From the NCBI GenBank assembly GCA_949316235.1, contig OX438748.1, positions 30,808,836 to 30,872,835 of the forward strand: 64,000 nt of DNA, given 5' to 3'. Positions 40,968-51,839 of this stretch are shown here, piece by piece. Origin of the DNA: Oegoconia quadripuncta (Eukaryota; Arthropoda; Insecta; Lepidoptera; Autostichidae). The notes beneath the pieces were generated by a model, which did no database searches, was not told the DNA's origin, and worked only from the letters and a program-made list of their open reading frames with translations. Within the stretch, counting starts at the first letter, position 1, and every line of letters begins with the position of its first letter. A program made the position numbers and the translations under genes.

Positions 40968-41665
40968 CCTCCGTGGCTCAATGTAAACAACATTAAAAGA
41001 AAAAAAGAAAGAAGAAAGAAACTGTTTATTCGCCACTTCGTCACATATACAACAATTGTTAGGCAAATAAAATAACAGAACACTCAGATAAGTGTCGCAG
41101 CAGCGAAAGGGAAACTTGAGCTTATAAGAGGTCAGCGCTGGTTTCCTGTCGCACCCAGAGCAGACAAGTTACCGTCGCTAGTTGCATAAAGATAGGACAT
41201 TCCTGTCAAAGGAATAAAAATGTGCTATGTAAATTAAATAATTACATAAAGATATTTGTTATGTGACATAAAACTGATATATATATATAAATAAACTTCC
41301 CTTGAAGAACAAAGATAAATAGAAAGAAGTGCACTGTTTGGGAAATGATTAATCGACTAGTGCAATTGGGTTTACGATTCGGAGGTCGCGGGTTCGATCC
41401 CCAGCGGGGTACGTGTTTAGTACTCGGTTTGGTTGGGGATAGGGCATTTTAAATATCCGCCTGGGTAGCTACGACCGTCTTATCTAAATCTGCCGCCAAA
41501 CAAAAATGTTAATTACATAGTTATGTTACGGTTGTTAGAGATAAAATAATAGTCCCCTAAATAAAATGGGGTTTCCGGGCCAGTATGCTTCCACCACCGG
41601 CCTCATGTTCACTTAACATCAGGTGTGATTGATGTCAAGTGTTAACCCGTTGTGCATAAAAAAAT
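40968..41665 (+). mobile_element. SINE-C copy interrupted by a 370-bp insertion
   Basis: The first 28 bp of the head (CCTCCGTGGCTCAATGTAAACAACATT) stop at 40996. The head resumes at about 41368 with GTTTACGATTCGGAGGTCGCGG and the rest of SINE-C runs to the poly(A) at 41658. The inserted segment reads as a minus-strand retroelement: its left end is an A/G-rich tract whose complement is TTTCTTTCTTCTTTC, preceded in sense by GAATAAACAG. Confidence 0.7.
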
Positions 41666-41841
41666 CAATGATGTTATACAGTATAGATATGTTATGTTAC
41701 TTAAAAGCTTATGCGTGCGCGCTGCATATACGCGCATCCCCAGTAAATTTAGTAAAAATAAATAACCGCGGTGCAAATATGTTAAAAATCCCTTTCTCTA
41801 AACTAAAAATATTTACTTCTGACCGACATTCCATAATGCCA

Positions 41842-42095
41842 ACGACCTGTTTGGTGTGGTGGTTAGCAACACTGGCCACTATACCAAAAGGTTGCGGGTT
41901 CGTACCGCTAGAGGCATATATGTTTGTGTGATGAATACGGACATTTGTACCCGAGTTATGGATGTTTTCATAAAATGTATTTATGTAGTATATAAACCAT
42001 CTGGTATCCACAACAGAAGCCTATAGTTGCTTACTGTGGAACTAGATGGCGCTGTGTGTATGTCTAAGGATATTTTTTTTTATTTATTTATTATA
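41842..42095 (+). mobile_element. SINE-A copy, near full length
   Basis: The head CGACCTGTTTGGTGTGGTGG, a B box with one base lost (GGGTTCGTACCGC) and the full body through GGAACTAGATGGCGCTG are present. Confidence 0.75.
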
Positions 42096-42529
42096 ATAAT
42101 TAAAATAGACAATAATATTCCTACTAGATTGTCTCAAATAACAGTTTATTTATTACTTAAAATGCGAGTGTAGCTTCTATCGTAGGCATAATTTACTCTT
42201 GCTCTATTTACCCGCTACATTTAGGCCGACCATTTCTTAATAATGCCATGGAAGATGAAAACAACCTGCTTTTACCTTAATGTCTTTGTAACGAATGTAA
42301 ATATTTCAATTTGTTTGTCCCTATTTTGCTGAGTTGTAAACAACATTCACAATTATACCTGTGTCTATATCTCACATTATTGACATGGTTGTGTATTGTC
42401 TAGTCTTTACCCTCCTATTTCTTCGACAAATGCTGATGTTGTTGTGGAATACAATATAATTTTCGTTATTATTTTTATTATTGTGAAATGAGGCTATTTT
42501 TCGTAAGAATAACACCAAGCAGAATGATT
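42096..42529. other. No gene seen
   Basis: AT-rich intergenic DNA. Confidence 0.45.
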
Positions 42530-42760
42530 GTTGCGGTCGAATATTTTTGTATGTGTTTCTGTAATATGCAAATAAACGCTTTATCTATCTATTTAACTCC
42601 CTACCTAATCCATCCATCCGTCCATCCATCCACCCGTCCCTCCCTCCCTCCATCCATCCATCCATCCATCCGTCCGTCCGTCCTTCCATCCGTCCATCCA
42701 TCCATCCATCCGTCCGCCTGTACGTCCCTCCGTCCATCCATCTGTCTATCTACAATACCT
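42530..42760 (+). repeat. LINE 3' tail expanded into (CATC)n microsatellite
   Basis: TATGTGTTTCTGTAATATGCAAATAAACGC is followed by TATC units and then CCATC/CGTC repeats from 42605 to about 42750. The His-Pro-Ser peptide read through it is a microsatellite artefact. Confidence 0.7.
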
Positions 42761-43663
42761 TTGACATTGACGCATTAGAAGCTGCAAACTTCAAAAATTC
42801 ATACTCACTTCGAGCACAGTACATACCATTATTTCGCTCGCTTTGTTATAAGGAGAAATAACGAAGTATTTGTACTGACAAAGATAGGTCCCTTTAAAGA
42901 TATAGAGCAGCGCTCTATTTTAAGACGCTGTGTGACGATGTAATCTCTTCATTTGACGTAAGACGTAGAGATTTCGGGATATTAGTCACACAAATGGAAC
43001 AGACAGCTGGACATGAGCCGAAGCTTTTTTCCAAGTGCTAGTATACTTTTTCTATGTCAATAAGAATTGTTCCGAGGGAATGAGGTATTTCCTAGTGATT
43101 AATAATTAAAAGCAAAAAACACGACAGTATCTTTTATATTTTACGGGCGCCATTTTGGATTTCTTTACCATAAAATATATGATGGGACACTCCAGGGATC
43201 AAGACGAATAGAACTACACCTTGTAGTTCAAAATCGGTCAAGCCATTTACTTGGCAATATAGAATTCTATATACATACTTACGTTATAATTAAATATTAT
43301 CTACCATCCTTTTTAGTCGGGTAAAAAGTACCCCATGAAAACGTAATTTAAAATTAGGCGCGATCATCATTCCCCGACTGGAGGATAATTCTTAAATTGA
43401 AGAAGAAAAATGTAGCCCATGTCACTTCTAAATTAACAAACTAACTCTGTGTATACAATTACGACGATTTGTTACTCCATTGCTGCATTGTATTGTAATT
43501 CCTTTTTGTAAATAATTTTCTCGAAGGTATGTAATTTTTCTGGGATAAAAAGTAGCATAGGTTTGTCATCTCTGGGGCTTCAACTATCTTTACGCTAAAA
43601 ATCACATGGATCTTTTGAAGAGAAAGAAGAACAAACAAATTCTCTTTCGCATTTCTGAATTTA
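42761..43663. other. No gene seen
   Basis: Intergenic. A piece near 43145-43260 (GGCGCCATTTTGGATT) looks like dispersed repeat DNA but has no second copy here. Confidence 0.4.
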
Positions 43664-43760
43664 CTAGCTTTCTGCCCGCGGCTATGCCTGCGTGGAATTA
43701 CTTTATCGCGGACTTTACCAGAATGAAAAGTAGACTATGTCATTCTCCGGGTCCCATGAC
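43664..43760 (-). repeat. REP-1 end fragment
   Basis: It starts ACTAGCTTTCTGCCCGCGGC with TGCCTGCGTGGAATT, the terminal part of REP-1 in reverse. A SINE-C copy follows at once. Confidence 0.5.
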
Positions 43761-43762
43761 AA

Positions 43763-44096
43763 CCGCCTCCGTGGCTCAATGTAAACAACATTGTGTTTAC
43801 GATTCGGAGGTCGCGGGTTCGATCCCCAGCGGGGTACATGTTTAAGTACTCTGTTTGATTGGTGGTAGGGCATTTTAAATGTCCGCCTGGCTACATACCA
43901 CCATCTTATCGAAATCTGCCGCCAAGCAGCATTGTAAATAGCATTGTTGTGTTGCGGTTGTCAGAGATAAGATAGGCAGTCCCCCAAATGTGTTGGGGTT
44001 TCCGGGTCCGTACGCTTCGACCTTCGACCTCATCTTCACTTAACATCAGGTGTGATTGAGGTCAAGAACCAACTCGTTGTGCATAAAAAAAAAAAT
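43763..44096 (+). mobile_element. SINE-C, full-length reference copy
   Basis: The head CCGCCTCCGTGGCTCAATGT, the B box GGGTTCGATCCCC and the body GGTAGGGCATTTTAAATGTCC, then TCTGCCGCCAAGCAGCATTG, TCAGAGATAAGATAGG and CATCAGGTGTGATTGAGGTC, end in GTGCATAAAAAAAAAAA. The best-preserved member in the window. Confidence 0.85.
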
Positions 44097-44099
44097 GCT

Positions 44100-44480
44100 G
44101 CCACTCTGCCAAATTTTTAAAGAACGACAGAAAATTTTATTGGCATGCATCTAATGACACAAACGATCAGTAATACACAGTCGAGAAACATACAAAAAGT
44201 AAACATGGCGTTCGTAACCTAATTGTCGGTATCAAAGGTTGAATCAAAAAGGTCTCCAACTCAGCACGGATTGTAGCCGTTCACTACAACGCTGGTTTCC
44301 AGTAGAGTCTCCAAATGACGCACTGATACTAGTCAACAAATTCACATACTCATAATAATTATAGTAAACAGGAGTGACCAACAAGGTGGTGATGAATTTC
44401 AATATAAATCGTTTCAGCAGTTTAAGCGTGAAAGCCGGATAGACAAATAGACTTTCGCATTTTATTAGTATGGCCATGGA
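44100..44480 (-). repeat. Dispersed retroelement end, family F
   Basis: It shares with 45663-45960 the blocks ATGACACAAACGATCAG, ACACAGTCGAGA, AAAAAGGTCTCCAACTCAGCA, TTGTAGCCGTTCACTACAACGCTGG and AAATGACGCAC. It is non-coding. Confidence 0.65.
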
Positions 44481-44869
44481 TGAGATTGGATTCACGTATT
44501 TATTTCATTGTGTTTTTATTTTATGACACACTTACACAGGCGGCACGTGACGTTGATGATACGGTTACCTCAAAAACTTCAAAGGGTCAACCTTTTACGG
44601 TTTCACTCCAAAAGAGGGATGTCCAGATTCTGCCTCCTTGCAGACATGGGGCCCATATCCACCTAGGTGACTTGGCTACTTCATACACTCGTATGAGATG
44701 AAACTTTCACTATCACTGTCAGAAAAGTAGGTAACTGCAAGTTTTCGTATCGGCAAACCTGACTAGGTTAGTGAGCATTGACATAAAGGAGTAATAGTGT
44801 TCTGTGGATACAAGGCACTATAGCCGCATCACTTAAATTTTTGCGTTATATCCCAACTTCCCAACTAAT

Positions 44870-44975
44870 ATTTATTTTTTAAATGCGAAAGTTTGTTGCA
44901 CGCGTTTGACGCATTTGGTAGAAGAACTAATTCTACGCGGACAAAGTCGCGGATAACAGTTGGGCGCCAATATTT
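44870..44975 (+). repeat. REP-1 copy with internal deletion
   Basis: The start TAAATGCGAAAGTTTGTTGC is joined directly to the end GACGCATTTGGTAGAAG, then TTCTACGCGGACAAAGTCGCGG. The middle, present at 52540-52670, is missing. Confidence 0.6.
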
Positions 44976-44977
44976 TG

Positions 44978-45155
44978 CCGTTTAGCTCGCTTACGTTCGA
45001 TCTTTAAATTTGGTGTCTCGTAAGCGCCCTAGAATTAAGGATAAGGGGATAAACGTCTAACTGATAGACGTATCGAGTTACCATTATTTACTTCGAGGAC
45101 GCTTACGGGGCAACAAATTTAGCGATGGAATGCAAGCGAGCGTTAACAGCATATA
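44978..45155. mobile_element. MITE-like inverted repeat
   Basis: The left arm GCTCGCTTACGTTCGATC...AAATTTGGTGTCTCGTAAGCGCCCT is opposed by the right arm AGGACGCTTACGGGGCAACAAATTT...GCAAGCGAGCG. The arms are about 50 bp and imperfect. Confidence 0.6.
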
Positions 45156-45662
45156 TTTAGTGATTGAATGCAAAAATTTTTTTGTGGTATGGCTGTAAAT
45201 GAGCTGCAATAGCGACAAAACCAATACCAAATTCTCAGGAACAGGGAGAGATTGTCCGCCGAAAAACAAAAATCGTCGACATAGCTGTGAAAGAAGTATC
45301 AGTAGGCTTTTCTTTAACAATAAAAAAAGAAATATGACATAATGCAACCCGTAAACAGCAATAGTAAGGGTTGTGTTGCCGATTCTCATTAATGTAATGC
45401 TTTCGCAGTGTAAGGAACAACTTACACTAATGATATATCACTATTAAATATCAGACCATTGACGTATAAATAGTAGGAGACCAAATATGAGGACTAAATG
45501 GCGTAGCCCGTTTCCACAGAAAAATATTAGCTATGTTTCGAGGAAATGTCTAGAAATGGGTTCAAATTATTTAGCTTGTCACATTAATACCTCGTAAATA
45601 TTTTGTTTGGAAACAAGAAATAAAAAATCTCGTATTCTCGTTCTTCAGATCTTAAAGTTCTT
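45156..45662. other. No gene seen
   Basis: The 101-codon open stretch at 45084-45389 (minus) overlaps the MITE arm and has no recognisable content, so it is not called. Confidence 0.4.
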
Positions 45663-45960
45663 AATTACAAGAAAGAAAGAAAGAATTATTTAAACCCGTC
45701 TCATGACACAAACAATCAGGTATAAATATTACACAGTCGAGACACATGCAAAAAATAACATTCTGTTTGCCATCTAATTGTCGGTGTCGCAAGGTGGAGT
45801 CAAAAAGGTCTCCAACTCAGCATGGGTTGTAGCCGTTCACTACAACGCTGGTTTTCAGTGGAGCCTCTAAATGACGCACGGACACTGGTCAACAAATGTA
45901 CATACAAATAACAATTACAATTAATAGGAGTAATCAGCAAGATGCGATGAGAGAATACAT
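45663..45960 (-). repeat. Retroelement 3' end, family F, with (TTTC)n tail
   Basis: It begins with AAGAAAGAAAGAA, a TTTC tandem tail on the minus strand, and then follows 44100-44480 closely. The tail shows the element is a minus-strand retroposon. Confidence 0.65.
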
Positions 45961-46544
45961 ACGTGTATACATCTCTTTCTCTCAATAATGAAATGATCTA
46001 CTTAACAATAATACATCCTATTATATAAACAAACCTACATGTTATAGAAAGCAGACATGGTTAATGTGTGCACGTACTATTGAGTATGTATTGGACTGCA
46101 TGATACGGCAAATAATAGAATTTTGACTATTTATTGCGTAAATAACAATAAACACTGATAAACCCAATAGAAAAACTCATTTTTCTCAAACAAAATTTGG
46201 AGGTCAGGAAACAAATAAATGAAAGTAAGTGCATAAAACATATACCGAGATACATGAAAGAGACAAAATTGTATTCGTCACACTTCGGCAGTTATAAAAA
46301 TTTTATTGCCTGACAAAATCTGGAAGTTGTCATCTTTTAGTGATAGCACTAAAAGCTCTATCTTTCAGATGCTGTAGGAATCTATAGCCGTCTCATCTTT
46401 GTTGTCGTAAAAGGCGACGAAGCGCTTTATGGTGAATACCACATTATCGTTAGCGACGTCATTGGCGTGGAAGTTGTAATGTCGTCCCATATCTAACGCA
46501 ACAAAGTACATGAGAAAAATAAATAAAAACAATCTACATTGCGG
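45961..46544. other. No gene seen
   Basis: AT-rich intergenic DNA. No repeat partner or convincing open frame. Confidence 0.45.
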
Positions 46545-46937
46545 ACGGACCCTACCTTCGAAACCAAAAGATTGTGGGTTCGAATCCTGCTAAGAGCTTA
46601 TGTTTGTATGAATGTATTCACGTGCACCCGGGGTTATGGATGTTTGCATTTTATTTTGTGTATATATTTACAAAAAAAATGTATTCGTGTAATAAAAATA
46701 AATAAAATAAAATATCCTTAGACAACACAGCGCCATCTAGTTCCACACTAAGCAACTATAGGCTTGTGTTGTGGATACCAGATGGTTTATATACTACATA
46801 AATACATTTTTTTTGTAAATAAATACTTATTTTAAATGAAAACATCCATAACTCGGGTACACATGTCCGTATCCATCACACAAACATATGCCCCTGGCGA
46901 GATTCGAAACCGCAACCTTTTGGTGTAGTGGCCAGAG
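46545..46937. mobile_element. Two SINE-A copies in tail-to-tail inversion
   Basis: A plus-strand copy (46545-46695, weak head, B box GGGTTCGAATCCTGC, cut after TGTATTCGTGTAATAAA) meets a minus-strand, nearly full copy (46716-46937, ending in TTTTGGTGTAGTGGCC). Together they form an imperfect hairpin of about 150 bp per arm. Confidence 0.7.
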
Positions 46938-47364
46938 TCGTCAACTATCAACTATTTGTATAGTTTAGTTTAAGCCTACGTAGTTCCGAGTGTTCAATAA
47001 ATAAGGATTTAATACATATTAAACCTGAAAATTAAGGGTATCTATATTTGAACAAATCCTGCTTTAATGGCAAGAAATGCTTCAATAAAAAGAACATAGT
47101 GGAAATGAGTTTAATGAATGAATGAGGAAGGAATGAGAGGGTTTATTCCGTCCAGTGCACAGTACGATAACAGTAACGGTTTTAACGGAAGATATAAAAT
47201 TTATAGAAAAATACTTCGACCTGAGAACATTCGTTTATTTCAAACCAAGACTACAAAGAACAATTTCAAACAAAGACAAAGAGAGCGTATCATAGTCTAA
47301 GCAGATATTACTACTATATTAATAGTTTTTGAAAGTTGCTACTACATTTTCTAATATTTTCCTA
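46938..47364. other. No gene seen; isolated MITE arm piece
   Basis: 47125-47150 (GAGAGGGTTTATTCCGTCCAGTG) matches the tip of the foldback element at 48058-48422. The rest is unique. Confidence 0.4.
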
Positions 47365-47565
47365 ACATCATAAATTAAGATTTCATATTAAATACAGAAT
47401 AATTCAAAAAATAGCTCTGACCTGGACTCGAGAAGCCCAAAAGCTGATTATAAATAATACCTAAATAGATTTGATAGAGGTTATTTTCCAGAATTCACGA
47501 TTAAGAGTGGCCATTTTTATTAATTTTAAATTCTCATAAAACGACCATAATTAACAATATTAAAC
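47365..47565. repeat. Partial copy of the 48058-48422 foldback
   Basis: TAAATTAAGATTTCATATTAAATACAGAATAATTC, GCTCTGACCTGGACTCGAGAAG and ACCTAAATAGATTTGATAGAGGTTATTTTCCA run parallel to the left arm and centre of the complete element. The right arm is missing. Confidence 0.6.
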
Positions 47566-48057
47566 ACCGTAGGGTGTACAAAGCGGAGATAGTGGGTTCT
47601 ATTCCCAGCGAACTAAACGAACTTTCATTCAACTATAATCACGTTCAGTAGGCACTGACCTTTACCACAGCAGCCATAGCAACGGATCACAAAGAAAGTT
47701 TTTTGTCATTCCCAGTAACAATAGGAATGCTTGGCGATAATGGAAATAAATACTAAAAGAAAACTACAGTCGGAATTTCTCTGGGAATGACTGTAATAAA
47801 TCTTATACGCCGAGCGGAACGGCATTAATGTTTGTTCTGCTGAGATACAAGCGCCAGACGTCTGGGAAAATGACGGACAGTGTTCGTTTTAATTTAAAAG
47901 AAGTTTCGGGATAATTGTCTCTTTGTACCAACATATTTGTAGATGATTCTTGTTTAGAATTTTGTTCAGGATTATTTCATGAATGACTTCATTTAATAAA
48001 GTTTTCTTGGATAGGAATATAGTTTCCAATCTGTGTCGGTCTCAAAATTAAGCATTT

Positions 48058-48422
48058 ACTCAGAAGGGTCTGTTCCGTCCAGTGGCGGGCATTGGATGAA
48101 TTAAGATTTCTTTTCAAATACAGAATAAATCAAAAAATCGTTGTAACCTGCACTCGCGAAGTCTAAAAACTAATAAATAATACCCAAATAGCTTTGATGA
48201 GAATTATTTTCCATTATTTACGATTATAAAAAAAATTGGCCGTTTATATCAATAATGTGAAATTCTCGAAAATAACCGCAATTAAAGCTATTTATAGTTT
48301 TATTTAAAATTAGGTTTTAGACTTCTCGAGTGCATGTCAGAGCGATTTTTTTAATTTATTCTGTATGTAAAAACAAATCTTATTTTATCCAACGGACGGA
48401 TAAGCCCTCTTAAGAATTCTGC
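48058..48422. mobile_element. Foldback MITE, arms about 110 bp
   Basis: The left arm GAAGGGTCTGTTCCGTCC...ATACAGAATAAATCAAAAAATCG...CACTCGCGAAGTCTAAAAAC is mirrored by the right arm GGTTTTAGACTTCTCGAGTGCA...ATTTATTCTGTAT...GGACGGATAAGCCCTCTT. It is non-coding. Confidence 0.75.
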
Positions 48423-48499
48423 GTTTATTTTATTGTTATTTACCCACATTTACATATCGGCTGCATATCTGAGCTGGCCGTCATTTTTAAAGACAGTCT

Positions 48500-48613
48500 A
48501 TGATTGACCGTCATTCCGTACCGTCGATTATTGGTCTTCTCATGTTGCTGGTGGTCTTGGCCGGTTTCACCTACCAACTAACGCGTCGCTACGACGTCAC
48601 GTTCGCATGTTAA
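48500..48613 (+). CDS. Small hydrophobic open frame, unrecognised
   Basis: 37 codons plus stop with a hydrophobic centre (IIGLLMLLVVLAGF, residues 10-23) flanked by basic residues, like a single membrane helix. Its base composition is GC-richer than its surroundings. No upstream signals or splice sites were established, and it may be chance or part of a repeat. Confidence 0.15.
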   Translation: MIDRHSVPSIIGLLMLLVVLAGFTYQLTRRYDVTFAC

Positions 48614-48744
48614 ATCTACTACAGTGTTATCGGAGGACCCGCTGTTTTCTGGTGAAGTGATAGCGGGCGAACAAGCACCAGGCTTCGAACCTGGACGTTA
48701 CACAACGTCATCATCACGTCAAGGTACCAAATCATAGTTAAATA

Positions 48745-49000
48745 AATAAATATCTTTGCACATACATACAGCGCCATATAGTCCCGGCCTAGTAGCCATA
48801 ACTAGGAATGTGTTATAGATACCAGATGGTTGATAAACTACACAAATACATTTTCTTTGTAAATAAATACATATCTAAATGAAAAACATCCATAACTAGG
48901 GAACACGTGTACAAACATTTTTTTTTTGTTCATTTTTTTTTTCGTTCGAATTTCATTCATTTTTGATTCGAATCCCGCAACGTACCCGCAACCTACCTTT
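48745..49000 (-). mobile_element. SINE-A copy with damaged head
   Basis: The reverse complement of the SINE-A body is clear (TACAGCGCCATATAGTCC, ATACCAGATGGTTGATAAACTAC). In the head a T-rich stretch (48917-48962) interrupts before ATTCGAATCCCGCAAC. Confidence 0.65.
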
Positions 49001-49548
49001 TTTGGGTCGATTAACAAATAACAGATGTCCATGCTACAATCAAACGACTAATTAAACTAGGTACTCAAGGGACCAAGGAAGCAGTATCAGTGGACACAAG
49101 ACTTCTGAGTGAATACAAAGTATGCAAAAGGACGTTTTAAAATAATCTAATTTCACCAAATGTCTGTCATGCATATAATACGACACAATACACAAAGACC
49201 CTTTCGTTAAAATCTAATAAAGCTCAGGTTACGCACGTGAGCCCTAAATGGGTCCACCCAATTAGATCCAGTCGTTAAAGTTGACATTACGTGACATTCT
49301 TCTGCAATGTAATGAATTCTTGTGGCTTGTTTAGGTATTTTTACCCATCAACAAAAATGATAGTAGAATTTCATTAAAAACTATGGGTCATCTTCTATGC
49401 TACCCTGCGAGTCCCGACACGTTACAGGACCTTTAGGATGCCCCAGACAGTGGTGTATACATACGTGGCCGCTTTGTGGTCCTCAAGAATTTGATGTTTT
49501 TACTACAGATTCGACAAGAAGAACGTTGGGGTGTCCTTTAATTGGCAT
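49001..49548. other. No gene seen
   Basis: Intergenic, unremarkable composition. Confidence 0.45.
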
Positions 49549-49955
49549 AATCTAATTGTCCTAATATATCCTAATATATAAATCCGCATAACAGACTTGG
49601 CATAACGCAAATCCGCCTAATAATAAAATCACATAATACAAAAACTGCATAATATAAATGTGCATATCATTACCTAGTATAACTTTAATATTTATAAAAT
49701 CAAGTTAGGTTGAACGTACTCAATTTATGTATCAATGCAAAATTAATGTATTGCCTTTTTGTACAATAAAGCGTTTACAAACAAACAAACAAACAAACGT
49801 ATAATTTTCATGAGTATGAAAACTAACATTATACTTATTAAATTTGTGCTTTGTTATTAATATTAATATTATGCACATTAAGATTATGCGTTCGCATTTT
49901 ATGGAAATTAAGATTATGCGGTTTTAAAATTATGCGGATTATGTTATGCGAGTTA
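49549..49955. repeat. GCATAA-rich block of inverted orientation
   Basis: The left part (49549-49670) repeats GCATAA(T/C) and CGCATAA words. The right part (49855-49950) repeats their complement (ATTATGCG, TTATGCGGATTATG). The centre carries a LINE-like tail, TTTTGTACAATAAAGCGTTTACAAACAAACAAACAAAC. It may be a repeat-rich element broken by a retroposon. Confidence 0.5.
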
Positions 49956-50394
49956 AAAATAGGAGTATTTAATGTATGTGTTTTAATATAGACCCAGAAC
50001 GTTGTCATTTTGAATAACGTAAATTCAAACTTTAGAAAACCCCAGAGGAACTACATCAAATATTAATCTAATATTTAATAAGCTCGTCCAATATTCAAAC
50101 CATTGCTTCATATCTTAATCTTTTGTCAATTCTATTCTTATAACAGTGATGTTTTGTTAAGCTATTGTTCTGTATTTGTAAGCTCATTGTCTGCAATTAA
50201 AAATTCAATTGGTTTTTCCTTCCGAGGGTTTGCTGAAAGATATGTCTTACAGAGATAAGCTGATAAGATAAAGGCGTATTTTTTCTATAAGGTACAGTTT
50301 GAAATTCTATTCAGTTTTTTTCCTTTATAATATCACAATAATATAATCGTAATTCATTATAATACATAACTGAAAAATATATCTTATACTACAA
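49956..50394. other. No gene seen
   Basis: AT-rich intergenic DNA. Confidence 0.45.
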
Positions 50395-50530
50395 ATACAC
50401 CGTCCAACTCGCTTCCGTGAGGCATAGCGTACGCTAGCGCTATTGCCCCGCTGAATCAGTTGCTGAGCAAAGTAAGCACCAGCTTACACATCTCCAGAGG
50501 CGTGGACCAGTCCAATGGATAAATCCTATT
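50395..50530 (-). repeat. Dispersed retroelement fragment, inverted copy of 12137-12300
   Basis: CCAACTCGCTTCCGTGAGGCATAG, CGCTAGCGCTATTGCCCCGCTGAA and TCCAGAGGCGTGGACCAGTCC are the complement of the earlier copy. Stops now interrupt the peptide trace. Confidence 0.6.
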
Positions 50531-50629
50531 CATTTTATTTAGGTATAATCTTTTGTTATTAGTTATTAGCTACTGATATAGTTTCTGTAATATATTTTTA
50601 GCCTTTATGTTAAGATTATATTATATTTG

Positions 50630-50890
50630 ACGACCGATTGGTGTAGTGGATAGTGACCCTGTCAGCGAAACCAACGGTTGCGGGTTCGAATTCTGCGACG
50701 GGTAAATGTTTCTGTGATGAATATGAACATTTATTCCTGAGTCATGGATGTTTATATTATAAATATTTATGTATGTTTATCCATTATCTAGTATCCATAG
50801 TACAGGCTTTGCTTAGTTTGGGACTAGATGATTGGTGTAAATGTCCGATATATTTATTTATTATTTATTTATTATTTATTTATTTATTTG
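50630..50890 (+). mobile_element. SINE-B, full length, with TTTA tail
   Basis: The head CGACCGATTGGTGTAGTGGATAG, the B box GGGTTCGAATTCTGC and a body with CCATTATCTAGTATCCATAGTAC and GGGACTAGATGATTGGTGTAA end in (TTTA/TTAT)n. Confidence 0.8.
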
Positions 50891-51285
50891 ACTAGCTCAT
50901 CTGTTAAATCGTTTAGATAATGGCTGTGTGTACAACATAATATTACAAACAAAAGTCCAGACTTATCGAGTCGATAAGTCTCCACCGAGAATAATCACAT
51001 CTCGATATTTCCAATAACACTCATCTCATCAGTATTCGAGTCACGAATCGCTGGAACAGAAGTTGTTCAAGTAACTAGTATGGCACTCGATATTGGCAGG
51101 ACTTGGTTATTTGAAAATTAAGTAAGTCGTATGATTTTGTGATTGCCATCTTGATATAGAACCTAAAAAGCCGGTAAAGTGCTAAACCTTCACTGATAAT
51201 CCTAAATCTATTTACGTAGAAGTTGTGTGATGAAAATGGTAAAATTATATACAATTATCGTATTTATTTCACTTATGTCACACTA
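50891..51285. other. No gene seen
   Basis: Intergenic. Only a short direct hint of CGAGTCGATAAGTC palindromic sequence near 50965. Confidence 0.4.
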
Positions 51286-51314
51286 GCTGTTACCCGCGAT
51301 TATCGTAGAATTCG

Positions 51315-51638
51315 TTTTTTTTTTTTTTTTCTATTTTTAAGGAGTTTAGTCAATTTGACTATGCCATTGTGCCTTCTTATGGTTCCCTACCTCTGATACT
51401 AGGCCTTCATCTATCGGAAGCAAGAAGATATAGACAGCCGATCATTGTCGTCTGTTTATACCTGTCTGCACCATCTTGTACAGTATCTTGGCAGTATCCG
51501 ATAGCGGACATGCCAAGACACTGTTACAACCACCGATCTCTTTAAAATGTTCGACCATCGCTACTACCTGGCATCTAATGTCCTCGTTTTGCACACATTC
51601 CCCAGTAATATGCAAAACGTCCTCCACAATACCACACA
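51315..51638 (-). mobile_element. 5'-truncated LINE with 11-bp target duplication
   Basis: A 17-base T run at the left end is the poly(A) tail. The exact duplication CGTAGAATTCG flanks it (51304-51314 and 51639-51649). It is 324 bp, minus strand, carrying only the last coding part and a short 3' UTR. Confidence 0.8.
51442..51638 (-). pseudogene. LINE ORF2 C-terminal end
   Basis: About 65 codons containing CGIVEDVLHITGEC, the Cys/His zinc-knuckle-like arrangement (C...H...C) found at the C-terminus of many non-LTR ORF2 proteins, and a terminal ILYKMVQTG. It is open at the truncation point and not a functional gene. Confidence 0.6.
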
Positions 51639-51839
51639 CGTAGAATTCGTTCTACTACCAAAGGCGTCACTCTATGACTCAAAAGCAATCCCACTAATTA
51701 TACCTATCTTACACGAACCACTTAGCGGCAGCGGCCGGCGAAGCGCCGGAATTGATTTGTATAATAACAATATAATTATTATAGAAGTTCTTACCTGTAA
51801 ATTATTTGTCCAAGGTGAAACAAACATCCATTGAGCAGT

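Larger units (their letters stand above)
51286..51760 (-). repeat. REP-1 copy split by a LINE insertion
   Basis: The end ACTAGCTGTTACCCGCG...CGTAGAATTCG (51286-51314) resumes at 51639 with CGTAGAATTCGTTCTACTACC and continues in REP-1 order (ATCCCACTAATTATACCTATC). The two halves fit the unbroken copy at 52505-52735 in reverse. Confidence 0.75.

Noticed and set aside
42488..42778. His/Pro/Ser-rich 96-codon frame
   Set aside because: Read through of a (CATC)n microsatellite attached to a LINE tail.
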